This document shows, piece after piece, positions 1 to 11,109 of a stretch of 64,000 nucleotides of DNA. The DNA is from Trichothermofontia sichuanensis B231. Lineage in GTDB: Bacteria; Cyanobacteriota; Cyanobacteriia; B231. The translations under genes and the position numbers were made by a program. A model generated the notes under the pieces. That model did not search any database, was not told the DNA's origin, and saw nothing but the letters and a program-made list of their open reading frames with translations. The stretch's first letter is position 1. Each line of letters opens with the position of its first letter. Location of the stretch: NCBI RefSeq assembly GCF_026240635.1, contig NZ_CP110848.1, positions 2,703,501 to 2,767,500 on the forward strand. The letters are read 5' to 3'.

Positions 1-484
1 GGGGAATATCCACCACATTGCGCAGGCCATAACTCAAGGTGATCGCATCAAAGAACTGCTCCGGAAACGGGAGGGCCAAGGCATCCCCCTGGAGCCACTG
101 GATGGGTAGGTGTGGGGCTGTACGCTGGTGGCGTTGACGGGCGATCGCCAATTGGCCTGCGGCAAAATCCAGACCGTAGACCTGACCCGCTCTCCCAACC
201 TCTTTGGCCAACAACAGCGTCAGATCGCCACTGCCACAACAAATATCCAGACAGGTATCCCCTGGTTGAGGGGCACACCATTTCACCGTCATTTGCTTCC
301 AAATGCGATGGAGACCCAAACTCAGCCAATCATTGAGGGCATCATAGCAGGGGGCAATTTGGTTAAAAATAGCCTGAACCCGACTGGCCGCACTATCGCC
401 CAACCCGTCGGGGGGGATACTTAAGCCAGGGAAAACGGCGGATGGGGCAAGCGCGGCAGCGATCGGGTTTTGAGCAGTAGACAT
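1..484 (-). CDS. menG: UbiE/MenG quinone methyltransferase, C-terminus beyond window edge
   Basis: N-terminal 161 codons of a SAM-dependent C-methyltransferase of the UbiE/MenG family. In cyanobacteria this enzyme performs the last methylation of the phylloquinone (or plastoquinone-type) ring. The translation shows the family signatures YDALNDWLSLGLHRIWK, the SAM-binding DICCGSGDLT, a following GLDF, and AITLSYGLRNV near the edge. The ATG at 484 is the first in frame and precedes a short variable N-terminus of about 33 residues. The reading frame runs open off the left edge, so the last third is not visible. Which quinone is the substrate cannot be decided from this fragment. Confidence 0.86.
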   Translation of the reverse strand, partial: MSTAQNPIAAALAPSAVFPGLSIPPDGLGDSAASRVQAIFNQIAPCYDALNDWLSLGLHRIWKQMTVKWCAPQPGDTCLDICCGSGDLTLLLAKEVGRAGQVYGLDFAAGQLAIARQRHQRTAPHLPIQWLQGDALALPFPEQFFDAITLSYGLRNVVDIP

Positions 485-567
485 AGTCAAAACGCAGACA
501 GTCACATTGTTAGTCACACCGAGTTCGCACCCGGTTCATGCATACTCCCAAGGTGTATGCGTTGTCT

Positions 568-674
568 TATAGTCATTGCAATTTAGGCTGAAACAGCACC
601 GTCACCCCCAGCCCCTCTCCCGCTCTGAGAGAGGGGAGTGAAAAACTGTATCGTTCTTATTTCGATTGACCATA
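568..674 (+). repeat. R1 interspersed element, copy 1 (107 bp)
   Basis: Full-length copy beginning TATAGTCATTGCAATTTAGG and ending GATTGACCATA. Its first and last 29 bp form an imperfect inverted repeat, and the interior holds a CTCTCCC/GGGAGAGG-type palindrome. It lies between menG and the 3' end of mtnP. The other full-length copies are at 9622, 27596, 52944, 55470 and 57221. Confidence 0.9.
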
Positions 675-698
675 CATTCACATATTTTTCACATATTT

Positions 699-1571
699 TT
701 ATAAATGCTTTTGCAATAGCCAGTGCAGCTTCGCCTTCGTTGCCTCTGGCACCTGATCTAAGGGTGTTAGAATGGCATGTTTCAGTGCTGTATGGGCTGC
801 CGAAGCCGGTGGATCGAGGTGCAGGCGCCGCACGGTTTCCTGGACTACCTTTTGGGCATTGGTCGCATTCCGGTGTAAGTTCGTGAGGACCATATCAACA
901 GTGACGCTATCATGCTCAGGGTGCCAACAGTCATAATCTGTCACCAAAGCCAGGGTGGCATAGGCAATTTCTGCTTCCCGCGCTAACTTGGCTTCTGGTA
1001 AATTCGTCATGCCAATAATATCGGCCCCCCAACTCCGATACAGCCGCGATTCCGCTTTGGTGGAAAACGCCGGCCCTTCCATACATAAATAGGTGCCCTG
1101 GCGATGCAGCGTCACATCCGGCAAATCCAAACTGGCCACCGCGTCCGCTAAAACACCCGCCAACTGAGGACAGATCGGATCACTAAAGGTAATGTGGGCT
1201 ACAATGCCGTCACCAAAGAAGGTGGAGGGACGGTTCTTGGTGCGATCGATCAACTGATCCGGAACCACCATATCCAGAGGTTTCACCGCATCTCGGAGGG
1301 ACCCCACCGCCGATGCGGAGAGGAGGTATTGCACTCCCAATTGCTTCATGGCATGGATATTGGCCCGGTAGGGAATCTCTGAAGGCAGCAGCCGGTGGTG
1401 GCGACCATGACGCGCAAGAAACGCTACCCGCGCGCCTTCTAACGTTCCCACCATGAGGACATCCGAAGGCGGACCAAAGGGAGTTTCTACCTGCACTTCT
1501 TCTACATCCGTCAGGGCGGCCATTTGATACAGCCCACTGCCGCCAATAATACCGATCGTTGCCTGGGTCAT
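699..1571 (-). CDS. mtnP: S-methyl-5'-thioadenosine phosphorylase
   Basis: Phosphorolysis of methylthioadenosine to adenine and methylthioribose-1-phosphate, the first step of methionine salvage after polyamine or ethylene synthesis. The sequence shows the family N-terminus [10 protein letters not shown], the phosphate-binding [20 protein letters not shown], and the purine-site block [19 protein letters not shown] followed by [20 protein letters not shown] chose the ATG at 1571 (290 residues, normal length). The open frame extends 11 codons further upstream to a TTG at 1604, but that stretch is not family-like. The gene appears monocistronic, with an R1 repeat just past its stop codon. Confidence 0.93.
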   Translation of the reverse strand: MTQATIGIIGGSGLYQMAALTDVEEVQVETPFGPPSDVLMVGTLEGARVAFLARHGRHHRLLPSEIPYRANIHAMKQLGVQYLLSASAVGSLRDAVKPLDMVVPDQLIDRTKNRPSTFFGDGIVAHITFSDPICPQLAGVLADAVASLDLPDVTLHRQGTYLCMEGPAFSTKAESRLYRSWGADIIGMTNLPEAKLAREAEIAYATLALVTDYDCWHPEHDSVTVDMVLTNLHRNATNAQKVVQETVRRLHLDPPASAAHTALKHAILTPLDQVPEATKAKLHWLLQKHL

Positions 1572-1684
1572 CTCTGGGTTAGGGTTTAACTGCTGAGGTT
1601 TCAACTAAGCTTGGTTTGAGATTACCCTAGGATACCTGGATTTTACCCACAGAATCTGGCAACATCCGCGATATCCCCTGTTCA

Positions 1685-2500
1685 CTAGCGATGCACAACA
1701 ACCGGTGTTCCCAAACTGGCCCATTCAAATAACCACTTCGCGTGATCGACTGCCACATTCACACAGCCATGACTCACGGGTGTCCCAAAGCGGTTGTGCC
1801 AGTAGGCCCCGTGGATGGCGTAGTTACCGGAGTAATACATCGTGTAGGGAACATCTGGGACATCGTAGTCGGCTCCCCGCATCCGCGCATAGCGATGGCG
1901 GCTCTGGATGGCAAAAACCCCTGATGGTGTCGGGGTTGAGGGCTTACCCGTAGACACAATCACAGCATAGACCTGTTTATCTCCCTCCCAGGCAAATAGA
2001 CGCTGCCGCGAGGTATCAATTTCAATCCAGCGTTTACCTGACTGCTTCAAGCGCTCCATTGGGGTGAGCGGACGACTGGGCGGTGGTGGAGCAGGGGGCG
2101 GAGTAGGTAAGGCGGGAGGCGCTGGCTCCGGCCAAGGGGGTTGGGGTAAAGGGGACGCTGGCGGCACGCTCGGGGTGATATCGGGCGGCGGTGCGATCGG
2201 GCTGGCAGGTGTCGTTGTTGTGGGTACGGAAGTTGCTGGACCGGGCACAACCGGTACCACCACATCCGCCAGGAGGACAGGGCGTTGGGCCAGGAGACTC
2301 ATCTCAGGCGCTAATTCCGGCATGGAGAGAACCATACTTCTCTCCTGAAGACCTTGCGCAAACGCCGCTGGGCCAGTACCCAGGACAACCCAGCCCACTA
2401 CCCAGCCCATGCATTGCCCAATGCGCCCTGGGGTTCTCACTCGCATTGAAGTTAGTGTATGAGTTAGGGAATGAGTTAGCACATGAGTATTGCCATTCAT
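1685..2500 (-). CDS. L,D-transpeptidase (YkuD domain), exported
   Basis: Cell-wall enzyme predicted to form or remodel 3-3 peptidoglycan crosslinks or attach proteins to the wall. Residues 1-49 hold a basic segment and a hydrophobic stretch ending in AAFAQG, read as a signal peptide. Residues about 80-150 are a Pro-rich, low-complexity linker. The YkuD domain covers about 159-271 and carries the catalytic signature HGAYW...[11 protein letters not shown] with the nucleophile at Cys246. The ATG at 2500 has AAGGGTGA just upstream. An internal ATG at 2446 is an alternative that would still leave a signal peptide. The substrate is not determinable from sequence. Confidence 0.9.
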   Translation of the reverse strand: MNGNTHVLTHSLTHTLTSMRVRTPGRIGQCMGWVVGWVVLGTGPAAFAQGLQERSMVLSMPELAPEMSLLAQRPVLLADVVVPVVPGPATSVPTTTTPASPIAPPPDITPSVPPASPLPQPPWPEPAPPALPTPPPAPPPPSRPLTPMERLKQSGKRWIEIDTSRQRLFAWEGDKQVYAVIVSTGKPSTPTPSGVFAIQSRHRYARMRGADYDVPDVPYTMYYSGNYAIHGAYWHNRFGTPVSHGCVNVAVDHAKWLFEWASLGTPVVVHR

Positions 2501-3141
2501 AATTCACCCTTTTGTGCCCTGCCGATCGCGGCTGATCCCCACTTTTAATATCTGCTTACTATCCCTGTTTTTAAGCGTTACCGGGAATACTCAGGAGAAC
2601 CCCAGCCGTTGATATTCAGCCTTTGTCTAGCTAACCCCGCCAAGGACTCTAATTTAGATCATCCTGAATAACGGTAACTCCAAGTCTTCGCGAACATCCC
2701 AGTTTGGTAACAGGCAGCCCTCCTCCCCCACCCCTTCGCCTCCTTTGGGACAAGGGGAGCCGGATGTTCAAGTCCCTTTCCCATCCTGGGGGCGGGACCT
2801 AGGGTGAGGGGTGCAAAAATCGAAAATAAAAAAGGAAGGGGAGCCGGATGTTCAAGTCCCTTTCCCATCCTGGGGGCGGGACCTAGGGTGAGGGGTGCAA
2901 AAATCGAAAATAAAAAAGGAATAAGAAAGAAAAAATGAAAACTATGTTCGCGCCGCGTTCCTCATCAAGAATCGCGTCTTCCCCGATGACTACTCCTACT
3001 ATAGATCTGTAGATCTGTTGTCTAGAGAGTGGTTAATAAGAGTTGTGACAGGGGCATACCAGAGCTTTCAGGAGCATTAGACCCCACAATTGTTCATACA
3101 AGTAACTCGGAGTCAGTACCTTAGAGTGAGTGAATGCTGGC
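2501..3141. other. 641-bp intergenic region, repeat-rich
   Basis: No credible gene was found between the L,D-transpeptidase and cobO. The left part is unremarkable. From about 2700 the sequence becomes C-rich and resembles the interior of the R3 repeats (CAGCCCTC...AGCCGG). It contains an 84-bp tandem duplication, listed separately. The remaining 200 bp before cobO shows nothing I can name. Confidence 0.7.
2752..2919 (+). repeat. 84-bp tandem direct duplication
   Basis: Two adjacent copies of an 84-bp unit starting AAGGGGAGCCGGATGTTC and ending in an A-rich run (AAAATAAAAAAGG). They are identical as far as I can compare by eye. The boundary can slide by a few bases because the junction is A/G rich. 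This looks like a recent slippage or unequal-exchange event inside a decayed repeat. Confidence 0.9.
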
Positions 3142-3807
3142 TTAAAATTCAATACCGGGTTGAGCTTTAATTTTCTGTTCACGGAGGGGGTGCTTAATCA
3201 AGGTCATTTCGGTGACTAGATCGGCCTGTTCGATCAAAGCAGTGGGAGCGCCCCGTCCTGTCAGGATCACATGGGTATCCGGGGGTTTGCTGGCCAGTCC
3301 CGCTAACACTTGGTCTGTGGATAGATACCCGTGCTTGAGGGCGACATTCACCTCATCCAGCAGAATGGTCCGAAAGTCTGGGTTATGGAGGAAGGTGATG
3401 GCTTTTTCCCAGGCGTGTTGGGCCATTGCCCGATCGCGATCGCGATCCTGGGTTTCCCAGGTAAAGCCCTCCCCCATTGCGTGGAATTCCAGTTGGGGCG
3501 CAGTCCCATTCGGTGCCGTTGTCCAAGGCGCAAACGCCGCCTTTTCCGCTGGTTCCCACGCGCCTTTGATAAACTGCACCACTGCGACCCGAAACCCATG
3601 ACCGAGCGATCGCAACACCATTCCCAGGGCTGCCGTGGTTTTCCCTTTGCCATTGCCCGTATGGACGATAATCAGACCTTTGGTTTGGGTACATTCGGCC
3701 AGGCGTTGTGCCTGGATTTGCTGACGCCGCTGCATTTTTTGACGGTACTGCTCTGGCGTGAGGATATCCAGGAAGGGAGTGGGGTAATCGCGGTCCAAGT
3801 CGGTCAT
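3142..3807 (-). CDS. cobO: Cob(I)yrinic acid a,c-diamide adenosyltransferase (CobO/BtuR)
   Basis: Transfers the 5'-deoxyadenosyl group of ATP to the corrin cobalt in adenosylcobalamin (or adenosyl-pseudocobalamin) synthesis and salvage. The P-loop TGNGKGKTTAALGM is at residues about 50-63. It is followed by family segments VAVVQFIKGAW, ILLDEVNVALKHGYL and VILTGRGAP, and the length (221) is normal. The first 40 residues are a charged helix typical of CobO. The ATG at 3807 is clear. The 3428-3446 stretch is a run of overlapping HIP1-like GCGATC units. It sits 89 bp downstream of the GH13 gene on the same strand, so co-transcription is possible but functionally unexpected. Confidence 0.94.
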   Translation of the reverse strand: MTDLDRDYPTPFLDILTPEQYRQKMQRRQQIQAQRLAECTQTKGLIIVHTGNGKGKTTAALGMVLRSLGHGFRVAVVQFIKGAWEPAEKAAFAPWTTAPNGTAPQLEFHAMGEGFTWETQDRDRDRAMAQHAWEKAITFLHNPDFRTILLDEVNVALKHGYLSTDQVLAGLASKPPDTHVILTGRGAPTALIEQADLVTEMTLIKHPLREQKIKAQPGIEF

Positions 3808-3895
3808 GGGCGGCAGGCAGCGTTAGCCAGAAGACAATGGGCAAAACTGGGTGGCGAACGATCGTCACAAGGTTAACTTGAATCTGAATGAGCCG

Positions 3896-5410
3896 TTAGG
3901 GGTTGTGGGCAGGCTTCTCCAGTGGCAAGGCGGCTTGAGTCTTCAGGGGGGTGATGGTAAACACATGATACCCCCAGGCGGGTAAATCTAAGTACAACCC
4001 CTGCTGGCGTAAATTCTTGCCTGATCGTTCATAACGATAGGGTCCCATGAGATCTTTAAATTCATAAGGCTGATCCGTTAAATGAGCGATTGGGAGGGGA
4101 ACATAGCACTGCCCCTGGTTCGGGGCGTAATTGACTGCGACTAACCAGGCCTCGGTTTGGTATTGCCACAGATAGAGAATGAACTGGTTCCAGGTGGGAT
4201 TATCCCCCCAGGCAGGAATCGCATCTAGCAGTTGCCAGGTGCCATGCCGCACGATTGGGTGCTTTAGGCAGTTTAGCAGTTGTTGATAGAATGCCTGCAG
4301 GTCGGGGTTGATCGCTTCCGTTGCAGCCCGCAGTAGGTGTACCGAAGTGCGTACCTTACGACCATTGAGCTGCCCCTGATGGAAGAACCGGAGGCCAGGG
4401 GCTAAGAAGGTAATGATGGCAGCAGCCTGGTGAACCCCTGGGGGAAAGACCGCTGCTGCCCGGCGCTCGTCGTGGTTTTCCAGAAATCGGGCCAATTTAC
4501 GCTGAAAGTCCATGTCAGCCCGCAGGTGATCACGGACTGAGTTAACATTACCGGCCTCTAGGCGATCGTACAGACGTTTGTCGTAGGTATAGTCAAACCC
4601 CTGCTGTTGTAACGTCCACTCCAAATCCCAATACACTTCCGCCATAAAGACAAAATCGGGGTGCGTTTGGCGCACTTGGGCGATCGCAGTTTCCCAGAAA
4701 GGTTCACAGGCAATCCCCCAAGTACGTTCAAACACATCGGGCAGTACCAGCATGGCCATATCACAGCGCACACCGTCACACTGGGTGGCAATTTGGGTGA
4801 GGATCGCCCGCATCGCTGCCTGAAGTTGGGGATTCCCGTAGTTCAATTGCAATGTGTCTGGCCAACCGGGGAAGTAGGGATCCCGCCCATAGGCAAAGAT
4901 GCGAGACCCCGTCGGTGACTTTAAACGATAATAGTTCTGGGGTTCGCGCGCCAAATCGGCCTCGGTTCCAGCAATATAAAACTCTGGGTGGCTTTGGGTC
5001 CACGGATGATCAAGCGCCGTGTGGTTGGGCACAAAATCGAGCATTAACCGCAATCCCCGTTGTTTCAGGCGCGATCGCAGGCGGCTGAGGGCGGCATTGC
5101 CCCCCCATTCCTTAGCGACGGTGTAGTCGGCAATGGCAAAACCCGATCCGCCAATATCGGCTTCCTGAAGATCGGGCAGATCCATCCGAAATTGCTCTCG
5201 CCAACCCGGATGCGATCGTGACACCTGACGTCCCACTGGCCCGGTTTGCCATACACTCAATAACCAGATCCAGTCAAACCCGGCCTCAGCGTAGGCATCT
5301 AGCTCTACATCTGGCCAATCATCTAGTGTTGCCGGTCGTCCCAACTGTTGGGAGAGAGCAGTCAGATAAACCCGTGTGTTAAGTTGATACAGACTTGGAT
5401 AGGTCGGCAT
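3896..5410 (-). CDS. GH13 alpha-amylase family glucan hydrolase
   Basis: Alpha-glucan hydrolase or transferase of the GH13 family, 504 residues. Conserved region I is LMLDFVPNHT. Region II, GVRCDMAML, supplies the nucleophile Asp217. Region III, FMAEVYWD, supplies the acid/base Glu258. Region IV, LENHDERR, supplies the stabiliser Asp314. The N-terminus YQLNTRVYL resembles cytoplasmic cyanobacterial amylase-type proteins; there is no signal peptide, so it probably acts on internal glycogen-derived chains. The C-terminal 120 residues form a beta-rich domain C. Exact specificity (amylase, glucanotransferase or other) cannot be read from sequence. Confidence 0.9.
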   Translation of the reverse strand: MPTYPSLYQLNTRVYLTALSQQLGRPATLDDWPDVELDAYAEAGFDWIWLLSVWQTGPVGRQVSRSHPGWREQFRMDLPDLQEADIGGSGFAIADYTVAKEWGGNAALSRLRSRLKQRGLRLMLDFVPNHTALDHPWTQSHPEFYIAGTEADLAREPQNYYRLKSPTGSRIFAYGRDPYFPGWPDTLQLNYGNPQLQAAMRAILTQIATQCDGVRCDMAMLVLPDVFERTWGIACEPFWETAIAQVRQTHPDFVFMAEVYWDLEWTLQQQGFDYTYDKRLYDRLEAGNVNSVRDHLRADMDFQRKLARFLENHDERRAAAVFPPGVHQAAAIITFLAPGLRFFHQGQLNGRKVRTSVHLLRAATEAINPDLQAFYQQLLNCLKHPIVRHGTWQLLDAIPAWGDNPTWNQFILYLWQYQTEAWLVAVNYAPNQGQCYVPLPIAHLTDQPYEFKDLMGPYRYERSGKNLRQQGLYLDLPAWGYHVFTITPLKTQAALPLEKPAHNP

Positions 5411-5529
5411 GGTTTAGGAGCCTAATGTATTATGAAGAATATCTCTATTAGGCCCATAAAACCAGGGTCGCACCGGTAAAGCGATGAGAAATCTTTGGAA
5501 TTGTTCAACCCGATTGACAAGGATGGCCG

Positions 5530-6825
5530 TCAGGGTGCCATCGGATTCACAATTGCCCCCATAAAGAGGAGCGTACCGGTACGATGCTCCTGAATCACAC
5601 AAAAGAACGGGCGATCGACCACCAGGGTAAAGGGAGCCGCGGGCAAGGCTGCCGATCGCACCCCGAGGCCGATCGCAGTGGTCCCTGCCGCCGTTGTCCC
5701 TTCTTCATTGACCTCCACGAGGGTCGCGTGTTTCACCCGGCTGACATAGGCTGGCTGGGGCGTCAACTGGGCAAAGTTAGCCCGGTTGCGATCAAAGGCA
5801 ATACCCATGCCCAGGGCCTGGAGCGCCTCGTTGAGGGTCACATCAGACGCCAGACGCAGGCGGGGCAGGAACAAATGACCGGGACGGCGTTCCATCTGTT
5901 GAGTCCACTGCCGCCAATTCTCTGCATTCAATTCGCGATAAAACCCCGCCAGCCCCACCGTTGGGCTGGGCAAGAAAATATTAAAGCTAAAGCGCCCATC
6001 CCCATAGGGAATGCTGACGGCTTGGAAAGTTGGGGTTTCATAGTAACGATAGGTACCGGTTTGTGCCATAAACGGGTAGGACCGCTGTTGCCCATTGGGT
6101 AGGGTAAAGGGGTGATCTCGCGTCTGAGTTGGATCAAATGGGGTGGCCCACTGGCCTTTAAAATAGATAGCATTCAGCAAAAACAAAGCTTCATCAGCCT
6201 GAATTTGATTAATAATTTGGGGAATACGCCCCTCGGTTTGGGTTTTTACCCACTGGTTAATCGTGGCCACGGCATTGGAATTACCAAAGTCTAAAAGACT
6301 CACCCGTGCCTGGTAGTCAGCCTGCATCCGCTGTACAAACGTCGGCTGAAGGGGTAAGTGCTGGTCAGCCCACAGGGAGTTGACCAAACGGCTGTGTACT
6401 GAAGCGCTATCCGTTTGTAAGGATTGAAGTAAAGCAGCATTTACCTGATTCACGTCATCGAGGGAAATTTCCGTAATCTCCAGGGTAGCCGCGATCGCCC
6501 GTTGGGTTTCGCCCGTGGCTCCGTTGTAAAGCATACTCAGCGCGATCGCGACACTGGTGGGTGAAATGAATAGGTTTTGATGAGTATGGGTAGGCAACAG
6601 GGCAGCGAACAGCTGAAACCCAAAGCGTGTCTGGGCGCGCGTTAACTGGGACTGAGCGGCTGATGTCTGAGGGCGTAGGGTCACAATCGTCATGGGGTCG
6701 CTCGGAAGACTGGCGGAGGCAGCCAGGGCGACGATCGCCAGGGCTGGGATACCCCCATCCAATGGGACACCACTCCCCGCCAACCAGAGCCAGGGCCAGA
6801 ACCAGCCAAGTTGAGGGTACTTCAT
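5530..6825 (-). CDS. Serpin-family serine protease inhibitor, exported
   Basis: A serpin, a suicide inhibitor that traps a target protease. The serpin fold spans about residues 60-430: LFISPTSVAIALSMLYNGA near the start, the breach and shutter segments LFLLNAIYFKGQW and VSIPYGDGRFSFNIFLP, and the C-terminal VDRPFFCVIQEHRTGTLLFMGAIVNP block. The hinge reads EEGTTAAGTT, with small residues at P15-P9 as in inhibitory serpins. Aligned to alpha-1-antitrypsin, the scissile bond falls at Arg-Ser, predicting a trypsin-like target. The ATG at 6825 starts a hydrophobic N-terminus that looks like a signal or anchor; an in-frame GTG at 6861 is the alternative. Neither start has a good ribosome-binding site. 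Confidence 0.92.
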   Translation of the reverse strand: MKYPQLGWFWPWLWLAGSGVPLDGGIPALAIVALAASASLPSDPMTIVTLRPQTSAAQSQLTRAQTRFGFQLFAALLPTHTHQNLFISPTSVAIALSMLYNGATGETQRAIAATLEITEISLDDVNQVNAALLQSLQTDSASVHSRLVNSLWADQHLPLQPTFVQRMQADYQARVSLLDFGNSNAVATINQWVKTQTEGRIPQIINQIQADEALFLLNAIYFKGQWATPFDPTQTRDHPFTLPNGQQRSYPFMAQTGTYRYYETPTFQAVSIPYGDGRFSFNIFLPSPTVGLAGFYRELNAENWRQWTQQMERRPGHLFLPRLRLASDVTLNEALQALGMGIAFDRNRANFAQLTPQPAYVSRVKHATLVEVNEEGTTAAGTTAIGLGVRSAALPAAPFTLVVDRPFFCVIQEHRTGTLLFMGAIVNPMAP

Positions 6826-7272
6826 GGGCAAAACCAAATTGCACTGAGCAGGGGTAGGCACAGGGGGGTAGCCAGTACCCTAGATCTTCACTAGCTTAGG
6901 CCAGGTTCCCGGCAACTAGCCACTCCTGAATAGGGTCTCGATCGGCCTAGTACAATAGACCTTAAAGTCCCCCCCGGTTAGCAGTAGCGACTCAAGTCAT
7001 TCCCCCAAACCACAAGCCCATATCCCACAGCCGATCGCTGTGCCCCTAAGCGCACTTGGCCTCAAACGGCCCCTGCCTCAACAACTCAAGCATTGATTAA
7101 ATTTATAGTATTTTTGTTCTGGTTGGAGTATGCTTGACTTTGGCGGACTGCGTTAACCCTGGCGCGATCGCGGCGGGGACCCTTCTCGCTAGTAGGGGAC
7201 TGTTGGGGTGGCAGGCTCGCGCAGTTCCTGACGCAGGGACCTAGGTGGTGATAGAGGTGATCAGGGTGCTGC

Positions 7273-7445
7273 CCTGATTACTAACACAACTCGAACTGCC
7301 CTCACCCCCACCCCTAGCCTAGCGTGTAGGAGTGAGGATAGAGAAGTGAGCAGTGAGGGCAACTGAGTAACTATCTCTGTTCTCTGTTCTCTGTTCTCTG
7401 TTCTCTGTTCTCGTGAAAGGGGAAAAGATAGGTCAGTCAACCAGG
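7273..7445 (+). repeat. R2 interspersed element, copy with decayed left end
   Basis: Right terminus GGTCAGTCAACCAGG matches the R2 end well. The left terminus (CCTGATTACTAACACAACTCG) has diverged from CCTGATTGACTGACAAAACTCG. The interior AGTGAGGGCAACTGAGTAAC matches the 53.1-kb R2 copy. Confidence 0.75.
7374..7412 (+). repeat. Heptamer tandem repeat (TCTCTGT)5 within R2
   Basis: Five perfect tandem copies of TCTCTGT followed by TCTC. The homologous place in the 53.1-kb R2 copy reads TCTCCGTTCTCTTGCCTCTC and is not expanded, so the array grew inside this copy. Confidence 0.95.
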
Positions 7446-7606
7446 TGTGCTACCTCAGTTTTAAGAGAGGTTTTGATTTGTAAGTGATTCTTAAGAGTTA
7501 TTCCAGAACGGGTTAAACTTCGGCCACGGGAAGCCGGGGGTACGATCGCGCGTCCTAAGATTTTAAGGGTGTCTTACCGGATGTTGCTCAATGGGGGAAG
7601 CTCGGC

Positions 7607-9604
<1,998 letters not shown>

Positions 9605-9621
9605 GAATCCTAACGCGTGTT

Positions 9622-9728
9622 TATATTCATTGCAATTCAGGCTGAAACAGCACCCTCACCCCCAACGCCTCTCCCAGAGCGGGAGAGGGGAGTGAAGAAC
9701 TGTATCGTTCTTATTTGGATTGACTATA
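9622..9728 (+). repeat. R1 interspersed element, copy 2 (107 bp)
   Basis: Full-length copy from TATATTCATTGCAATTCAGG to GGATTGACTATA. It sits 18 bp upstream of the yccF start codon, so it may replace or alter that promoter. The 9729-9975 remainder before the ABC permease has no recognisable gene. Confidence 0.9.
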
Positions 9729-9975
9729 TGTTTGGGAATATCGCTATAGTCACGACGCTAAGAGCATTTGGGCAGAGGGGACTATAGGGGCGTTGCCCCC
9801 AGCCGGGAGTTCTACCCCTGCCCCCATCCTAACCATAATGACTGCAGCTATCACTGAAACTGATCAGTCAGAGGACTCGAAGCATTCGGTCTAGCCGTCA
9901 TTGTAATGGCAGTGCCGTAGTAACTGATTAGGCGACAGTAGCAGAGTCATCCTTGCCGTGGAGAGGGTACTTGTG

Positions 9976-10995
9976 ATGAATCGTATTGTCTATTGGGCGA
10001 TCGCGTTGATTGCTGCCCTGGGTTTTATTGCCCTCATGATTCTATGGGTGGGGGGGTCACCTTGGCAGGTCGGAGTGAGTCTTCTAGGGGGGGCGTTTGG
10101 AACCCCGGATCAGTTGGCACGGGTGCTGGCCACCTTGGCTCCCCTGCTGCTCTGTGCCAGTGGTCTGGTGTTTACCTTCACGGCAGGGCTATATAACCTG
10201 GGCATTGAGGGGCAGATAATGATGGGGGCGATCGCCACGACAGGTCTACTCCGGCTCTTGGCCCCGGTCCTTCCCGCGAGTTTAGTCGTATTCCTAGGGA
10301 TTATTGGCGGCGCGATCGGGGGCGCCCTTTGGGGATTGTTCACCGGCTGGTTGAATGTGTTTGGCAAAGTCAATGAAATTTTTGCCGGCTTGGGGTTGAA
10401 TTTTGTCGCTCAGGGGTTAATCCTGTATCTCATCTTTGGTCCCTGGAAACGACCGGGGGTGGCGTCGATGAGTGGGACGGAGCTATTTGAACCCGCCCTG
10501 TGGCTAGGGACGATCGGTAAGACAGAGGTGAGTCCCGTGGCACTGCTGCTGGGGGGATTGGCGTTGATCGCAACCTGGCTGGTCATGCGCAGTACCTACC
10601 TGGGGTTACGCCTGCGTGCGGTGGGGCAAAACCTCCGGGCAGCTTACATTTTGGGGATTCCGGCCACAACGCAATTACTCAGTGCCTTTGTCCTGTGCGG
10701 CGCGCTGGCGGGATTGGCGGGGGCACTCCAGGTGACGGCGGTCTTCCATCGCTTGATTCCCAATATCTCCAGTGGCCTCGGATTTCTTGCCCTATTGATT
10801 GTCCTGCTGACGGGATCGAGTGTTTTGTGGATTTTGCCGATTGCCTTTTTCTTTAGCGCTCTTAACATTGGCGGCCTGCAACTCCCCCTTGCCCTCCAAC
10901 TCGAATCTTCCCTGTCCGGCGTTATCCAAGGTGCCATCGTCCTCCTGGTCCTCCTCGGTCGTGGCTGGGACCAACGCCACCGCTCGACCCCCTAA
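9976..10995 (+). CDS. ABC transporter permease, BPD_transp_2 family (nucleoside/simple-sugar type)
   Basis: Inner-membrane permease subunit of an importer resembling BmpC/YufP-type nucleoside permeases. About nine hydrophobic helices span the 339 residues. The family core appears as FTFTAGLYNLGIEGQIMMGA and LRLRAVGQN...AYILGI. The ATG at 9976 is preceded by GGAGAGG at 9960-9966; the frame also has an upstream GTG at 9958. No ATPase, second permease or binding protein lies in the window, so its partners must be elsewhere. The substrate is inferred from family resemblance only. Confidence 0.85.
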   Translation: MNRIVYWAIALIAALGFIALMILWVGGSPWQVGVSLLGGAFGTPDQLARVLATLAPLLLCASGLVFTFTAGLYNLGIEGQIMMGAIATTGLLRLLAPVLPASLVVFLGIIGGAIGGALWGLFTGWLNVFGKVNEIFAGLGLNFVAQGLILYLIFGPWKRPGVASMSGTELFEPALWLGTIGKTEVSPVALLLGGLALIATWLVMRSTYLGLRLRAVGQNLRAAYILGIPATTQLLSAFVLCGALAGLAGALQVTAVFHRLIPNISSGLGFLALLIVLLTGSSVLWILPIAFFFSALNIGGLQLPLALQLESSLSGVIQGAIVLLVLLGRGWDQRHRSTP

Positions 10996-11109
10996 CCCTG
11001 CGTGCCTGTCCTACGTGCCTTCGTGGTGAAAACCCAAAGACACCAAGACACCAAGACAGGAACCGAATCTTGCTAGCATGAGGGATGCTGTTTTTAATTC
11101 CCTGTGCTT

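Larger units (their letters stand above)
6826..7606. other. 781-bp intergenic region between divergent serpin and ppx genes
   Basis: Divergent promoter region. 6826-7272 contains nothing I can name. An R2 repeat with an internal heptamer expansion occupies 7273-7445. From 7446 to the ppx start there are HIP1-like sites and the ppx ribosome-binding site (GGGGGAAG at about 7592-7599). No Pho-box-like triple repeat convinced me. Confidence 0.6.

Noticed and set aside
7446-7606. Pho box upstream of ppx
   Set aside because: Only single loose TTAA-type matches, not the tandem arrangement expected.
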